Source: Apostichopus japonicus (taxonomy: Eukaryota; Echinodermata; Holothuroidea; Aspidochirotida; Stichopodidae). Taken from it: 64,000 nt of DNA. The stretch spans positions 1,461,714 to 1,525,713 of the forward strand of contig NC_092567.1 in the NCBI RefSeq assembly GCF_037975245.1, written 5' to 3'. The notes under the pieces were generated by a model. It made no database searches, was not told the DNA's origin, and saw nothing but the letters and a program-made list of their open reading frames with translations. The translations under genes and the position numbers were made by a program. Positions 52,784 to 64,000 of the stretch are shown here, piece after piece. Position 1 is the first letter of the stretch; each line of letters begins with the position of its first letter.

Positions 52784-54836
52784 AACGCCCCCCCTGGATA
52801 CGCGCCAGCTTACAATGCTACCCTAGGCACGGTATATACAGTCATCTCTAACAGTAAATATTATACTGTCAATTGCGTGATATAATGTTACATGTAAGGA
52901 CGTCCACAGCTTGTTTACGAGGAGACTTGAAAGGGTCAATTTCACATGAGCTATGTCCGACACAGCTATCGACAGTATATAATTTTCGCAGAATGAGACA
53001 TTTGCAGCATACACAGAGGCAGGGTCATGCATGTGGACTCATGGGCATGAGATACTCCGGGTGCTGAAAAATCTTTCCGCGTGGATCTCACAAAATTGAT
53101 TCAAAGTCTGCGGCGTTTTACGTCGGTTCTTTTACTCGGAAATCTAATAAAGCTGATGCTTTTGTTGGGTGAGGTATAACTGCAACCTACAACAACACAG
53201 AATTGTGGCATTTCAGGGGAAAAGGAGTAATATCGTTGATGTTATTTGGCAGCTCAAGTATACAACTTTACACACTAAAAGTATTGTTGTGAGTGAGGTA
53301 TACAAACAGTGACGTCACATGGTCACCTGATGTCTTCGGAATGTTTCAGGAATGTCTGAAATAGGTTTCATAAAAAGCTGACTTTTTTCCCATTTTTCAC
53401 TTATTTAACGTCCGAAATTGGTAAAATTAATTACAGCAATGCAATTGGAGTGAGTTAAGGATTACATACATGCAAAATGGTGGGATTTTATGTTCATCGA
53501 AAAGTCCCCATTGTTGGTCTTTAAGCGAAAACTAATGAGGAGTTTCTCCGTTACACCGCTCCTTCTTTCTCAAACTCCCACCAAACTCGATCTCATAATG
53601 GAAGTCTTGATCCGATTGGAAACCTCGTGAAGCTTTGCACACATGATGGTGGCTAAAATGGGGAACAACAGTCTGCATATCGAGGCGGGGATGGGAAAGG
53701 AGCCATGTGCCATGGCTTGAATACGGTTCTACATAGAATCGTTTCGAAATCAAGCACGGTAATCGCTGTATGCATCAAACACATACCATTAGCTTGTGTG
53801 CCATTCTTGCATGGTGGTTGTGTTGGGTAATTTTAATGCCAAAAATAGCACTCTGTGGAGATGTCAACTATAAAACTATTCACTCAAATCATATTGCAAA
53901 CAACCGTTTACAACCAAGGACACTTTTAGAAAAGACAACCACCAACTTAGGCAAATCATTCCATTCGTTCACAACCCTATTAGAAACGAATTAGTGTTCT
54001 ACGAAAAACAAGTAAAGTTAAGACAATGACCTGGTGTGTTTCTACTCTGGGGAAAACTGTAGTCACCTTATGCTTAATTATCAAATCCATGGATAATCTT
54101 GTACACCTATATCGAATCCAAATTAATTGCTCCATTGACTGATCATATACACACTTAAATTCTTCACTTTCTAATGCCGCAATACAGAGCATAGCAGTTT
54201 TCAACTGATATGCCCTACACCCACCACATGATAGCTGAGCGCGTGGGCTGAACTTGTACGTAGTGAGATTTACCAACCATGAATGTTTAGCACTTGAGCT
54301 AGAAGGGGTCGAATTTGGGCTAGTACAGTACAATATATACAATATTGTACATTTCTTATAGCTAGATAGCGCACTATCAACTAAGAGTTATCTGATGCGT
54401 TGTATATACAAGGGGTTCGAGACAAAACATGACTGAACACAAGCCAAACAAAGTCCCTTTTCGACTACGGTTAACTCTTAAGGTGGACATACAACACTCT
54501 CATTGTAGTATGGTATATATCTATATAGGATATGAGGCTCCGGATACCGTGTCACATTATAAAGAGGGCACACTTTCAGTGCAGGTTTTTATTTCAGATA
54601 TCAATTGCAATGACAGTTACACTCCAGCGGTTGTCGTCTGCAAAAGCTTTTAGTGCTACAGGAGAGTGGACACAGTTGTGACGTACGTTGCATGGTCATT
54701 CAAACAGGAATGCATACATTTCGGATTCTACGTGAACATTGTTAACTTTTAAAATAACAGGCCATAGAAGGGAAATTCATCATTCAATATTTAATCATAC
54801 AAAGAGGCATGAACTCAAACCTGCCAGCCTCGCACG

Positions 54837-56207
54837 ATGGCATTTAAATTTCGAGAATTGTTTTTAATGACTGTTGTTTTTACCCTCATGCTTATTGGAC
54901 TGTTGGATATTGCAAAATTTAAGGAGAACAGAATTGAAAACGAAGAACCAAGCTATAAGCAAAGTTTCAATACTCGTGAATCTTGGCCATTGATCGACAT
55001 AAGTGGTGAGTTGAATTTTGTGTGGACAAGCCTAAAAACAAACACTTGTATGAGTGTAGAGTATGATAAAAGAACTTAGATAAACAAAGAACTATCAAAT
55101 TGGAAGCGTTTACAAAAAACATAGACACTAAACTAAACTATTCTCCTAGGCCTAAGACAAGGCTAGTACGTAGTTATCACCTTCTTTGCAACTAAGTAAA
55201 ACTAAGTGGCATATGATTTCTAAATCTACCAGTTTCGAAGCTGCAAAATTAGTATTTGTTCTACAAATCGGACAAACCAAATTTTCGAAGGAAGTAGCTC
55301 GTAGACTACTTCGATAATCAAGGTTTATTTGTTTAAAACCTGGATTTACGACCACGGAACCTGAATTATCGGTCGAACAACTGTATTATAATATACAGTT
55401 GAGCAAAGCGCCCTGTGACACCTGCTTATAAGAGTTCTGCTTACTTCTGTTCGACCGAAAAAACCGGCTTAGAAGTTATGTTCACTTAGCAGATATAGCT
55501 AAATGCCTTGCAGTTATATATGCTGAAACGGTTTATGGCACAGTAAAGTTTACATGTAATGATATGTGAAATTATCGCCTATTTCTGTAATTTATAATCA
55601 TAAATTTCATACCATTTTTATAGCAAATGAAATAGAGCCGATGCCTGCTACAACTGAACCATTTGATTGTTCGAAGAAAGTACTTGGAGGAACGGTAAGT
55701 GGCTGTAAAAATAGGGGGTTGTTGATTAACCACGTGTAACACATGAACCAAATGAAGGTGTATAACCACCATTAATTGCTACATTAACGTTCACATGTCT
55801 TTCGTCATTTTACGACCCACCATACTTTAGGTGATAGTTTGGACTAGATTTTGAGCTATAAGAGGTGATAATTTAGCAGAGTGGGAGTACTTCTCAACCC
55901 ATGTGATAGCCATCGTTTCGGAACATTCACAAATGAATTGCTAAAGTGACTTATATCACCTTCAGTTCTCATAATTTTGAGCCTCTTGGTAGTTTACTTC
56001 ATCTTCTTGAGCACCTACGCATAAACAATAATGGGTCACAAAAGTAGGTTAATCTATGGACATTTTCGCGACAGTGCTCGGTTAACATGTCATGCGGATT
56101 ATATAGCAGACATTGTGGTTTGGATGGTACCTAAACTAATGAAATGCGATGATTTTCGATAGTAACTTTCTACACATATATTTCATTAATAAGACTTGGC
56201 TTGGCTT

Positions 56208-56270
<63 letters not shown>

Positions 56271-56624
56271 CCTAATGAGTTGGAAAATCAAGAACAGTGA
56301 AAAAACTTTCAGCCTCCACCGGGATTCGAACCACGGGCCTTCCGCTCTGTACGCGGACACCCTAACCACTAGGCTATGGACGCTGATTGTATGTCCAGGG
56401 GTTCGAAACCGGTAAGGAAGGTCGTAATTCCACTGTAGGCGTTTGTCACCTGTATCGAACAATACTAGTTCTGTTTTTGGTGACATATTTTGCCTTACTC
56501 TAGAGATCAAACATGATGCTAACCAACTCGAAATCATTTGTGATTCCTAAAGCCGGATCTCGAAAGAGATACTTTGAACAGACTTTATGTTAATGCAATG
56601 CAGGTAAACGACAAAGGCAAATGA

Positions 56625-56685
<61 letters not shown>

Positions 56686-59600
56686 GGTGGAGAGAGAGAG
56701 AGAGAGAGAGAGAGGTGGAGAGGGGGGGAGAGTCTTATTTCTTTAATTGCGGCATCATGTTAAATAACAGGGTTAGTGACGACTCCTCAGGTTAATATAA
56801 AATATACGCTACATTTTTGACAAAGCAGGGGCTAACATTGGATGCAAGTAATCGTTTTATTTATCACTTATCATTTAGAATACTGTTATAATTTCCTGTA
56901 CAGAATTACACGATGATTTATAACGTGTTGCCGAAAACAGGAAGTCGTACTTTTACATCATTGTGCCAAAGGATAACGCACGGTAATGGTATACGTAAAC
57001 ACAGGGAAGGAAGAAATCCCGTAAAGCTTACACCAAAGGTGAGAAGCCAGCTCAGTTTTAATAAAGTATCTAAAGGAATTAACATATGAAATAAAATGGC
57101 TAGATATATTAATAAAAACAAACAAATATTACAACGCCGTAAAGCTGCATTTGGCGCTTGCTTGTAGAATTGCGAAGGCAGGCATCGGAAACGTAGTTAT
57201 CCAAGTCGAGGTTCGTGTGTATATCTATGCGTGCATGTGCTTGGCTATATGTGTGACACATTGAACATTAACCTTATAGTGAGTATAATGACCATATCGT
57301 CTTGGGTGAGGCCAAATGTTGTTTGGGGTCAACAGAGGACATTGTCTGAAATCCACCGGCAGAAAAAGGAATCACGATAAATTCAAAAGTAAAGCATAGC
57401 CAAACGTGTGCTGACCTGCTATAGAGAGTAAGTGCAGGCCAGTGCTATTGATGAAGGTCGAAGTCATTTCATTTAGAGTCACCAAATGTCAAAGAATGAA
57501 GACCTTGTAAACTTGATAATCCCTAAAGTAAAACTCAGTGAAAACTTGATATGTTTTGTGTAAGTCTGTCTTAGAGAGTACGAGACCCTTATTGTATTTA
57601 AAGGATGCAAGGTCATTTTGGGGTCAACAGAGTTCAAATTCTAAACAACTTCTTAACACTATTAATCCTAAAGGCACACTCGCAATAAATTTGATTCATG
57701 GTATTTATAGGCCTGTCTTATATAGGGTGTACCCAATTTCTAGGTACTTTTCAAGGAGATCAACTGTTATTTGGGGTAAATAGGTCAAAGTATGAAAACC
57801 TGGAAATTTGAAAAGTAAACCTTCATTAAAATGTATATTTAGCTCCCATGTCTGACATAGCCAGAGCAAATTACCTACGCTTTCAGGAGCTCCTGATTCA
57901 GGCCAGAGGTACTACTTTTCATCAGATAAAGTAGGCCAAGAAATTTAGAAATATCCTAATTGTTTTTAATTTTCGTCCTCTATTGGACGTAATAACAGAA
58001 CGTTCACTGCACAGTCTATAAATGGATAAGCTCCTATGTTGTTTTTTAATTCGATATTTCAGAGGAAGTTGTTCTTATTTGTTTCATTGTAGAATCAAAC
58101 CTTAAGGCTAAATTCCTCTCTACTGAAGAACTTCTACCAACAATCTAGTAAAGATGCTGTTCTGATAAGAGGACATAACGTTTACGTTCTACCTTGGGAA
58201 AGGTAAGAAATACAACGTAACAATAGAAAAAACATTCACATGAGTCTAATTTTGAGGGATTTTACACACATTTGTTTTTAAACTTCATGTTTTGGTTTTA
58301 TTATAACGTATAAACTAAGAGCTCTCAAAAATTTCTCAGGGTGTTGATCCCATATTCTTGATCTTATATTGTGCCAATATTCGTGTTGAATGGATCCGTT
58401 ATAATTAAGAACCTGTCCTATATAAGAACCTTTTGTGTAACTTTATAATCATTTATGATTTTATCCTGAGTAATAATCGGTTGGTTTGCTCAAGTTCAAG
58501 GAACTATGATTAATTGCAAAATTCTCTCTCATGACAGCTAAAATGACCACAAGAAAATGGTAACACAAAATCTTTCTTTTTGACAACATTTTGTATTCGT
58601 TGGTTTCCATGGCGACATCAAAATAATCTTTAAGTTAAATTTTTGTACCATTGGGTCATTTTTCATTTGAATCACTATATTTATATATACAATCCCATTA
58701 ATATGAAAACAAAAACAGAAAGAAGTGTATTAAAGATACTTACCTGATGTTTTTTTAATATTATTTTTAAATATAGTTGTATTCACATGTGGAATTTAAT
58801 ACTTTACATATAATCCTCATTTTTATGCATCAAACTGTCAAAAGGAAAAATCACCCAAACAACTTGGTCCACTTTCAATCCCAAACCCCTTACGTCGAGA
58901 CTGTAACCATGTGATTTTGTCGCTTTTTATGTAACGTGAGGTATCCATTGAAGAGGGAATAGATACGGACCTGGGTGAGGTTGTGGTGGGGGAGGTGCAG
59001 TTTTACTCCATATATCGGTTACTAGTAGAAACATGTAAGGGATTTTTGCATAGTTGACTTTTCTTGTGCCACTGACAATTTTGATAAAGTTTCATTCCTT
59101 ATCATGTTTTTTATTGCAGTAATGTTGTTTTCCTAAACACTATTCGTGAGCCAATACCGTGGATGATATCCTTGTACTACTATTCAAGATATGGAGACGG
59201 CAATAGAGCTATGGGTAATACCGTGGACGTAAGTGTATTTTCGAGACGTTCCCTACTGACAATGAACCTGATTCCGTCCAGTAAATGTCATATATATACA
59301 TACCCAAATATGTGCATATAACATAGTTCATCTGAAAAAAATGAGCAACTCTTCTGAGTTAATTGAAAGAAAGCAGTGCCCAAGCCTTTGCAAGACAAGA
59401 GGTGATTATGAAAGGTCACGTGCATTTAACACTGCGTATTTGTTTTCTCTTGCAACATTGAGATTTTCCGAATTGCAGTGTGACATGGGTTTACTTCGCA
59501 TTGCCAAGAAATAAAGAAAGAAACACACACATGAATAAATAAATATATATATATATTCATTTATATTTCCTAATTTTTATTTATACAGGATACAAGCTTT

Positions 59601-61878
59601 GATGAATGCGTAGCAAGAAATCTTTCGTACTGTGTCCCAAAATTATTCCAATACCTCAAGTATTTTTGCGGAGAGAGTCCCGTTTGTAGGTAGGTATATT
59701 CATTTTGTGTCTCGATATTGGCACTTCTTTGTGACGAAAAAACGGTTTGTTACTCCAGACAGTGAAAAACACCTGCCTCCCCAGGCTGGTTGTGATAGGC
59801 TGTATTATACTTTGCTATTGACCTTCCATGACTTTTGAACTCCAAAGAAAACCCCAAGGGCTCATGTAGTAACTACGATACATCTATACGTTCAGTTAGT
59901 CTGATTTTTTTTCTTACCTTAAATTTTGAGATATCGTTTTTACAAGGTTTTAAGACTTTGACTCCAGTAGACCTATAATAAATTACCTTACACATCAACT
60001 GCAAACAATATTTTGGAGATATTTTTCTTCACAGTACTTTAGGACTTTGACCTCTGTTAACGCATACACACACGCGCACACATACGCGAGCAAGCACACG
60101 TGCCACACCCACCCACACATTCTCATTTGCAGAGATTTCGTTCGTCGTCGGCAAGGAATACGAAAATCATCACTGTGCCAAAACTTACCATGTTAGACCT
60201 GTTAGCAGATGCTACTGTGTAAAATTTACTAACATTTACTAATTTACTAAGTTTTGAGAAGGAATAAGATAATCACCCTTTTCCGAAAAGCTACCGACCT
60301 TGTTTGATAAATCCAATCATAACATTTTCTTTGTGTGATAAGTGTTTATTTCTATGCAAAAGTTCTCGATCAAGTTTTATAACTTCTGAGTATCTTTAAA
60401 ATATAGTAAGTGTATGATTGTTACGTGAAATTGGTTATCATATTTGCGTTCAAGTATTTTGTAACATTCATTTTGTTTATCTTTTTGTTCCCCTAGATCT
60501 CACGATGCTTTATCGACATCCAAATCAAATTTTGATTCATTTTTAGTAGTCGGTTTAACTGAAGAGTTCAGATCTTTTATTCAATTGATCGATATACTTT
60601 TACCAGACGTATATGGAGGAATTCTTGCAGTTTATGACCAAAATGTTAAACGTAAGTTTCTGTCAAGATTTTGTCGCTTTTTAAAAGATGATCGCAGGCC
60701 TAGTATTTCTATATCACTCTTAATTTCCTTTTTTGAAAATGGCCCTTTAAACAACTGATGCCGCACTATACTATACACTCAGACGATTATATATCTCAGT
60801 TCCTCAGAAAAATGCAATACGAAAATATAATTAGCCTTTAGTGGCATCAAAATAATATGGTTACATGCCCTGACGACTTTTTAAGGGAAAATGATGTTGA
60901 ATATCATTCAATGGTCATCTGTTGTTCATTTGAAGTTCAAAACAATGTTTGATTGAGTTATTAGAGTTTGAAGACTGTGGAAGAACATATATAGATAGGT
61001 AGGCTTTCATCAATTAAGCCTTAAAGGACTACTCCAGACACTTAGCATAGTGTAAAAGTGAATCTCTTGAAAACTTGAATAGCCACAGGAACACTACTCG
61101 CACTGTATTCCTTTTCTTGATCTATGACATATATAAGGATACACCTGTTTAAAGTCATCCTTTAAGCAGCTTTACTCTTTTGAATAGATTACTTAAGGAA
61201 TCATATTTCAAATCTCTCCAGTGTTTTAAGTCTAATATTTCGTTTACGAACACACATAGGTATAAGTATAACCAATAACTAATCGTACCGATTACAGACA
61301 ATATAATTTACAATTACGTCGATAACATTTTTCACATTCTAATATATTCCAACACTCTACCATCCTGATTGCACCAATATCAAAGTGGGCTCCACCGTCA
61401 ATGTCTTTTAGTTTTTCATTTCATAATATAACAGGTAGAATGTTAACTAATAACATCATGAGGTCACATTGACAGTTTCAATATTTTCAACTCAGTTATT
61501 ACAAACCCCTTCTCCATGAGAGAAAATTCATATATAGATGTTATCAAATATTTAACCTTACATGTGAAGAAACATTATAAATCCGTGATATCTACCAAAT
61601 AGAATAAATATTGTTTCTTGTCAGTTAAGGGAAGTTGTTCATAACTTACAGTTATCCAATTCTCCCATTTTGACTACCTTCTTCTATCTTTATCTATTAT
61701 TGTCTCTGCTGCAACAGAACTACATAACAGAACTAGAACCAAAAAGAAACAGGGTCCACTTGAAGAAACGATTAGGAAATTAAAGGAAAGACGGGATGTA
61801 CAAATTATGTATGAATTCTACAATTTCGTTAAGAGAAAGTTTCATCGCCTTCATAGATGCGTTTTGGGGGAAGACTGA
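54837..61878 (+). CDS. Uronyl/heparan sulfate 2-O-sulfotransferase-like protein, eight exons
   Basis: I assembled it by eye from exons 54837-55005, 55624-55694, 56904-57038, 58093-58202, 59120-59228, 59589-59689, 60497-60651 and 61718-61878. All introns are GT-AG and all junctions keep frame (1,011 nt, 336 aa, TGA at 61876-61878). A membrane anchor lies at ~8-26 (type II, Golgi). The 5' PAPS-binding loop is LPKTGSRTF at 89-97, and His153 in IRGHNVYV aligns with the catalytic His of the family. The 3' PAPS site is TIREPIPWMIS, with Arg171 and Ser179 eight apart as expected. Four Cys at 205, 213, 225 and 231 match the conserved pairs. The end (LLPDVYGGILAVYD, then YEFYNFVKRKFH) looks closer to uronyl 2-sulfotransferase than to HS2ST. 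The predicted activity is transfer of sulfate from PAPS to O-2 of a hexuronic acid or related sugar in a glycan. N-X-S/T sites at N81, N126, N132 and N209. Substrate unknown. Confidence 0.88.
56209..56383 (-). repeat. tRNA-derived SINE with (TA)n tail, in sulfotransferase intron 2
   Basis: On the minus strand, 56383 to 56312 reads as a 72-nt tRNA-like head. It has a 6/7-paired acceptor stem (GCGTCCA/TGGAGGC), an A-box-like TAGCCTAGTGGTTAGG, an anticodon stem TCCGC/GCGGA with loop GTACAGA (anticodon ACA), and B box GGTTCGAATCC. The T stem has two mismatches. It continues ~45 bases into a (TA)n tract at 56209-56267. The imperfect T stem, odd anticodon and repeat tail argue for a SINE rather than a working tRNA gene. 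Confidence 0.7.
56627..56730. repeat. (TA)n-(GA)n compound microsatellite
   Basis: A TA run to about 56655, then GA repeats with GGTGGA interruptions to about 56730, inside intron 2 of the sulfotransferase gene. Confidence 0.95.
57290..57830. repeat. Degenerate GGGGTCAA repeats in sulfotransferase intron 3
   Basis: Three loose units of the form (GGTCA..)TGTT/TTTTGGGGTCAACAGAG...AAAACCT...AAGTAAAAC lie at about 57310, 57615 and 57770. They resemble the AGGTCA-rich repeat family elsewhere in the window. Confidence 0.5.
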
Positions 61879-64000
61879 GTGCCGAGTAAGTCGTCGGTCG
61901 GATCATTTACAAATAACGGGTCAAACGTATACTTAATGGGAACATCAGACCCAAAACCAAGAAAGCTCCGTCAAAATTCGGATCCTTTTTTTTTAGAACG
62001 ACACATTAGCTGACGGAATCCAATACGAGCTGGTAATTTGAAATATGGTTTGGTATTTGGTGTTGATTTTTTATTTCCCGGTATCTTTCACCGGCAAGTG
62101 CAACACATACAATATTGAACTTATACATTTGGTTTACATACCATGGATATTTATGAGGCATATTTCAAGATGAGCGTTTGACATGTACCTCAATCGCTTG
62201 TATAAGAAGTCAAACAGCAGGTTCTAGGTTTTTGTACACAGAAGGTATTGAATGAGGCAAGTGTTTTTTCCTCTGTTAATACCGGAAAGTGCCCTTTTTA
62301 CCATAAAATAAGTAGTGCCTCCATTTTTTTAATGTACCTTTTCCATTTCGAAATGTTAAAAATTGCTCATCCTTATAAATGAATATTAGACTCCAAACTG
62401 TCGAAAACTTACAATTTCTCGTTTGTTGAAAAACATTCAAATAATCGACAATATCGGGAAATGTGCCGGGGACTAACAAGGAGTGGTTCGTAACACCCTA
62501 CAGTAATAAGGGCTAGCTATCGTTGAAATTAGTACATTTCGGGGAAAGGTTCCAACGAGTTTTGATGATATCTTACAAGGATAACATTGGCTCATTCGCT
62601 GTTACGATGAAGTCATCCATCAAACCTCAATACAGTTTTGTATTCTGGTTTAAATATACGTACAAATGCAGCTCTGCATTTTAAGTATTCAAGAACACAC
62701 CTCAACGGTACTTATAGCATTTGGACTGAAACAAATCTGACTTTTATCATTGTTTATTTTAATAAAAATAATGTATCTTTGTCTTCCTTTCTTAAACAAA
62801 TGTTTACACTTTCTAACATTGTAACAAACTATGTCTGCTAAGAATGAGCATTAAGCAAGGGAAGACAAGGATGGGAATAAAGGAAATGACCCTGTTATCC
62901 AGCTTATGTCTAATACTTTTCGCAAAAACGATGAGTTACCTCCTCAGAAATATTGCCAAAAAAAGCAAAAATAAATACTCACATAGAAACTTAGCTGAGC
63001 TTCTGCATCCTTTTGCTCTTGTTTTTTTTTTTAATTGATTTTTAGTTTTCATCTTACAATGAAATGAGATATTCTAAAAGAGGCAAATTTAAATAATTAA
63101 ATATATACCTACATACATGAATGTATGCATACAAACTGCATACATACATTCATACACCCATACATACATAGACATGCACTCAAACCGATGAAAGCATCAT
63201 ACTTCTATGACATCGTGCAATAGCACCAACATAATATTGGGTTAAAATTATCACAAATTCATTTCTATGCAGAGCATTTTTTTTTTATTCAAAATGGTAT
63301 CTTAAATGGTTTGATTTAATACATGTTTATTGATACTTACTTATTATTTTCAGTTGACTAACACTTTGAAAACTGATACTTTTTTTACTAACTCTTAATT
63401 TGGCTTTAATCGCTTTTATGGAATTTATCTATCATACGTTTTATTCTCTCTTATTAAACATAATTGTATTTTATGCTATTTATACTGGAATGAAGGATCG
63501 GAAACTGAAAATATAACTAGATCTAACAGCTGGGACATGTTCCTTTTGAATTTATGTGTGCTATGAAAAAGAGGTTCGACCCACACCTTCTATCCACTCT
63601 TGTTCAAACATATATTAATTGGATGCCACCATATACAAATTGAAATGATAAAACTACCATTAATTTATCATGCACAACCAACCTGAACATTCTGCAGCTT
63701 GCTTGCATTTTGTGTGCATTGAAACCTTAGCTTGTTTTAGTAAACTTGTCTAACATTCTGTCCAGATTTTGATCAAAGAATGAAAAGAATGCAGTTTCAC
63801 AGGTTTACATTAGCAAGACTTGAGAAATCAGCAGAAAGCTGTACAAATAGAAAAATCTTATATTACTACCAAGTATTATTCTCAGTATTGTTACCAGGAT
63901 TTTAAGAGTTGCGCCAGCGCCGGGATACAACATCTTAAAAATTGTTTGCGTCCGCTCAGAAAAAAATTGCGTCCCCACGTTCCTCCATGAAAACATGCAC
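61879..64000. other. Non-coding right edge, 3' flank of the sulfotransferase gene
   Basis: The 3' untranslated region must lie at the left end; no clear poly(A) signal could be chosen (AATAAA-like sites occur near 62761 and 62875). An (ATAC)n-like microsatellite lies at about 63105-63170. I see no other gene. Confidence 0.5.

Noticed and set aside
54837-55079. 80-aa stand-alone membrane protein
   Set aside because: It is exon 1 of the sulfotransferase gene read through its GTGAGT donor into intron 1.
56312-56383. Functional tRNA gene
   Set aside because: Two T-stem mismatches, an acceptor mismatch, anticodon ACA and a repeat tail fit a tRNA-derived SINE better.

Overview
The window is nuclear DNA of a marine animal. 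The evidence is AT-rich non-coding DNA, GT-AG introns, many long (TA)n tracts, relics of LINE and Penelope-like retroelements, and animal-specific protein families. The mix of a very large GTPase, a TRIM-type RING/B-box protein, a GT10 fucosyltransferase and a glycosaminoglycan 2-O-sulfotransferase, with dispersed AGGTCA-rich repeats, fits an invertebrate deuterostome. An echinoderm, possibly a sea cucumber, is my best guess, but this is inference and not shown by any single marker.

Layout. 1-3.9 kb: non-coding, with a 20-bp minisatellite and a possible unrecognised minus-strand exon. 3.9-9.8 kb (+): one giant exon of an interferon-induced very large GTPase (GVIN/VLIG) homologue. 9.8-20.4 kb: non-coding, with one copy of a ~1-kb dispersed repeat. 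20.4-22.4 kb (+): a TRIM-like RING/B-box/coiled-coil gene broken by a frameshift and a nonsense codon. Its 3' end has been triplicated in tandem (21.9-25.9 kb, period ~1.32 kb). 25.9-35.8 kb: non-coding, with a LINE 3' relic and the second copy of the ~1-kb repeat. 35.8-37.3 kb (-): a complete alpha-1,3-fucosyltransferase-like gene. 39.1-42.5 kb (+): a Penelope-like element with an unbroken RT/GIY-YIG reading frame, held between two (TA)n tracts. 42.9-43.6 kb: a rearranged LINE relic. 46.6-52.9 kb: foldback-type palindromic repeats and other mobile debris. 54.8-61.9 kb (+): an eight-exon uronyl/heparan 2-O-sulfotransferase-like gene, assembled here exon by exon. 61.9-64 kb: nothing recognised.

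Two themes stand out. The first 26 kb pairs two innate-immunity-type families (GVIN and TRIM) on the same strand; the TRIM locus looks newly broken and duplicated. The right half pairs two divergently transcribed Golgi type II enzymes, a fucosyltransferase and a 2-O-sulfotransferase. If the host is a sea cucumber, this pair would be a plausible contributor to fucosylated, sulfated glycans. That link is a hypothesis from gene content and proximity only.
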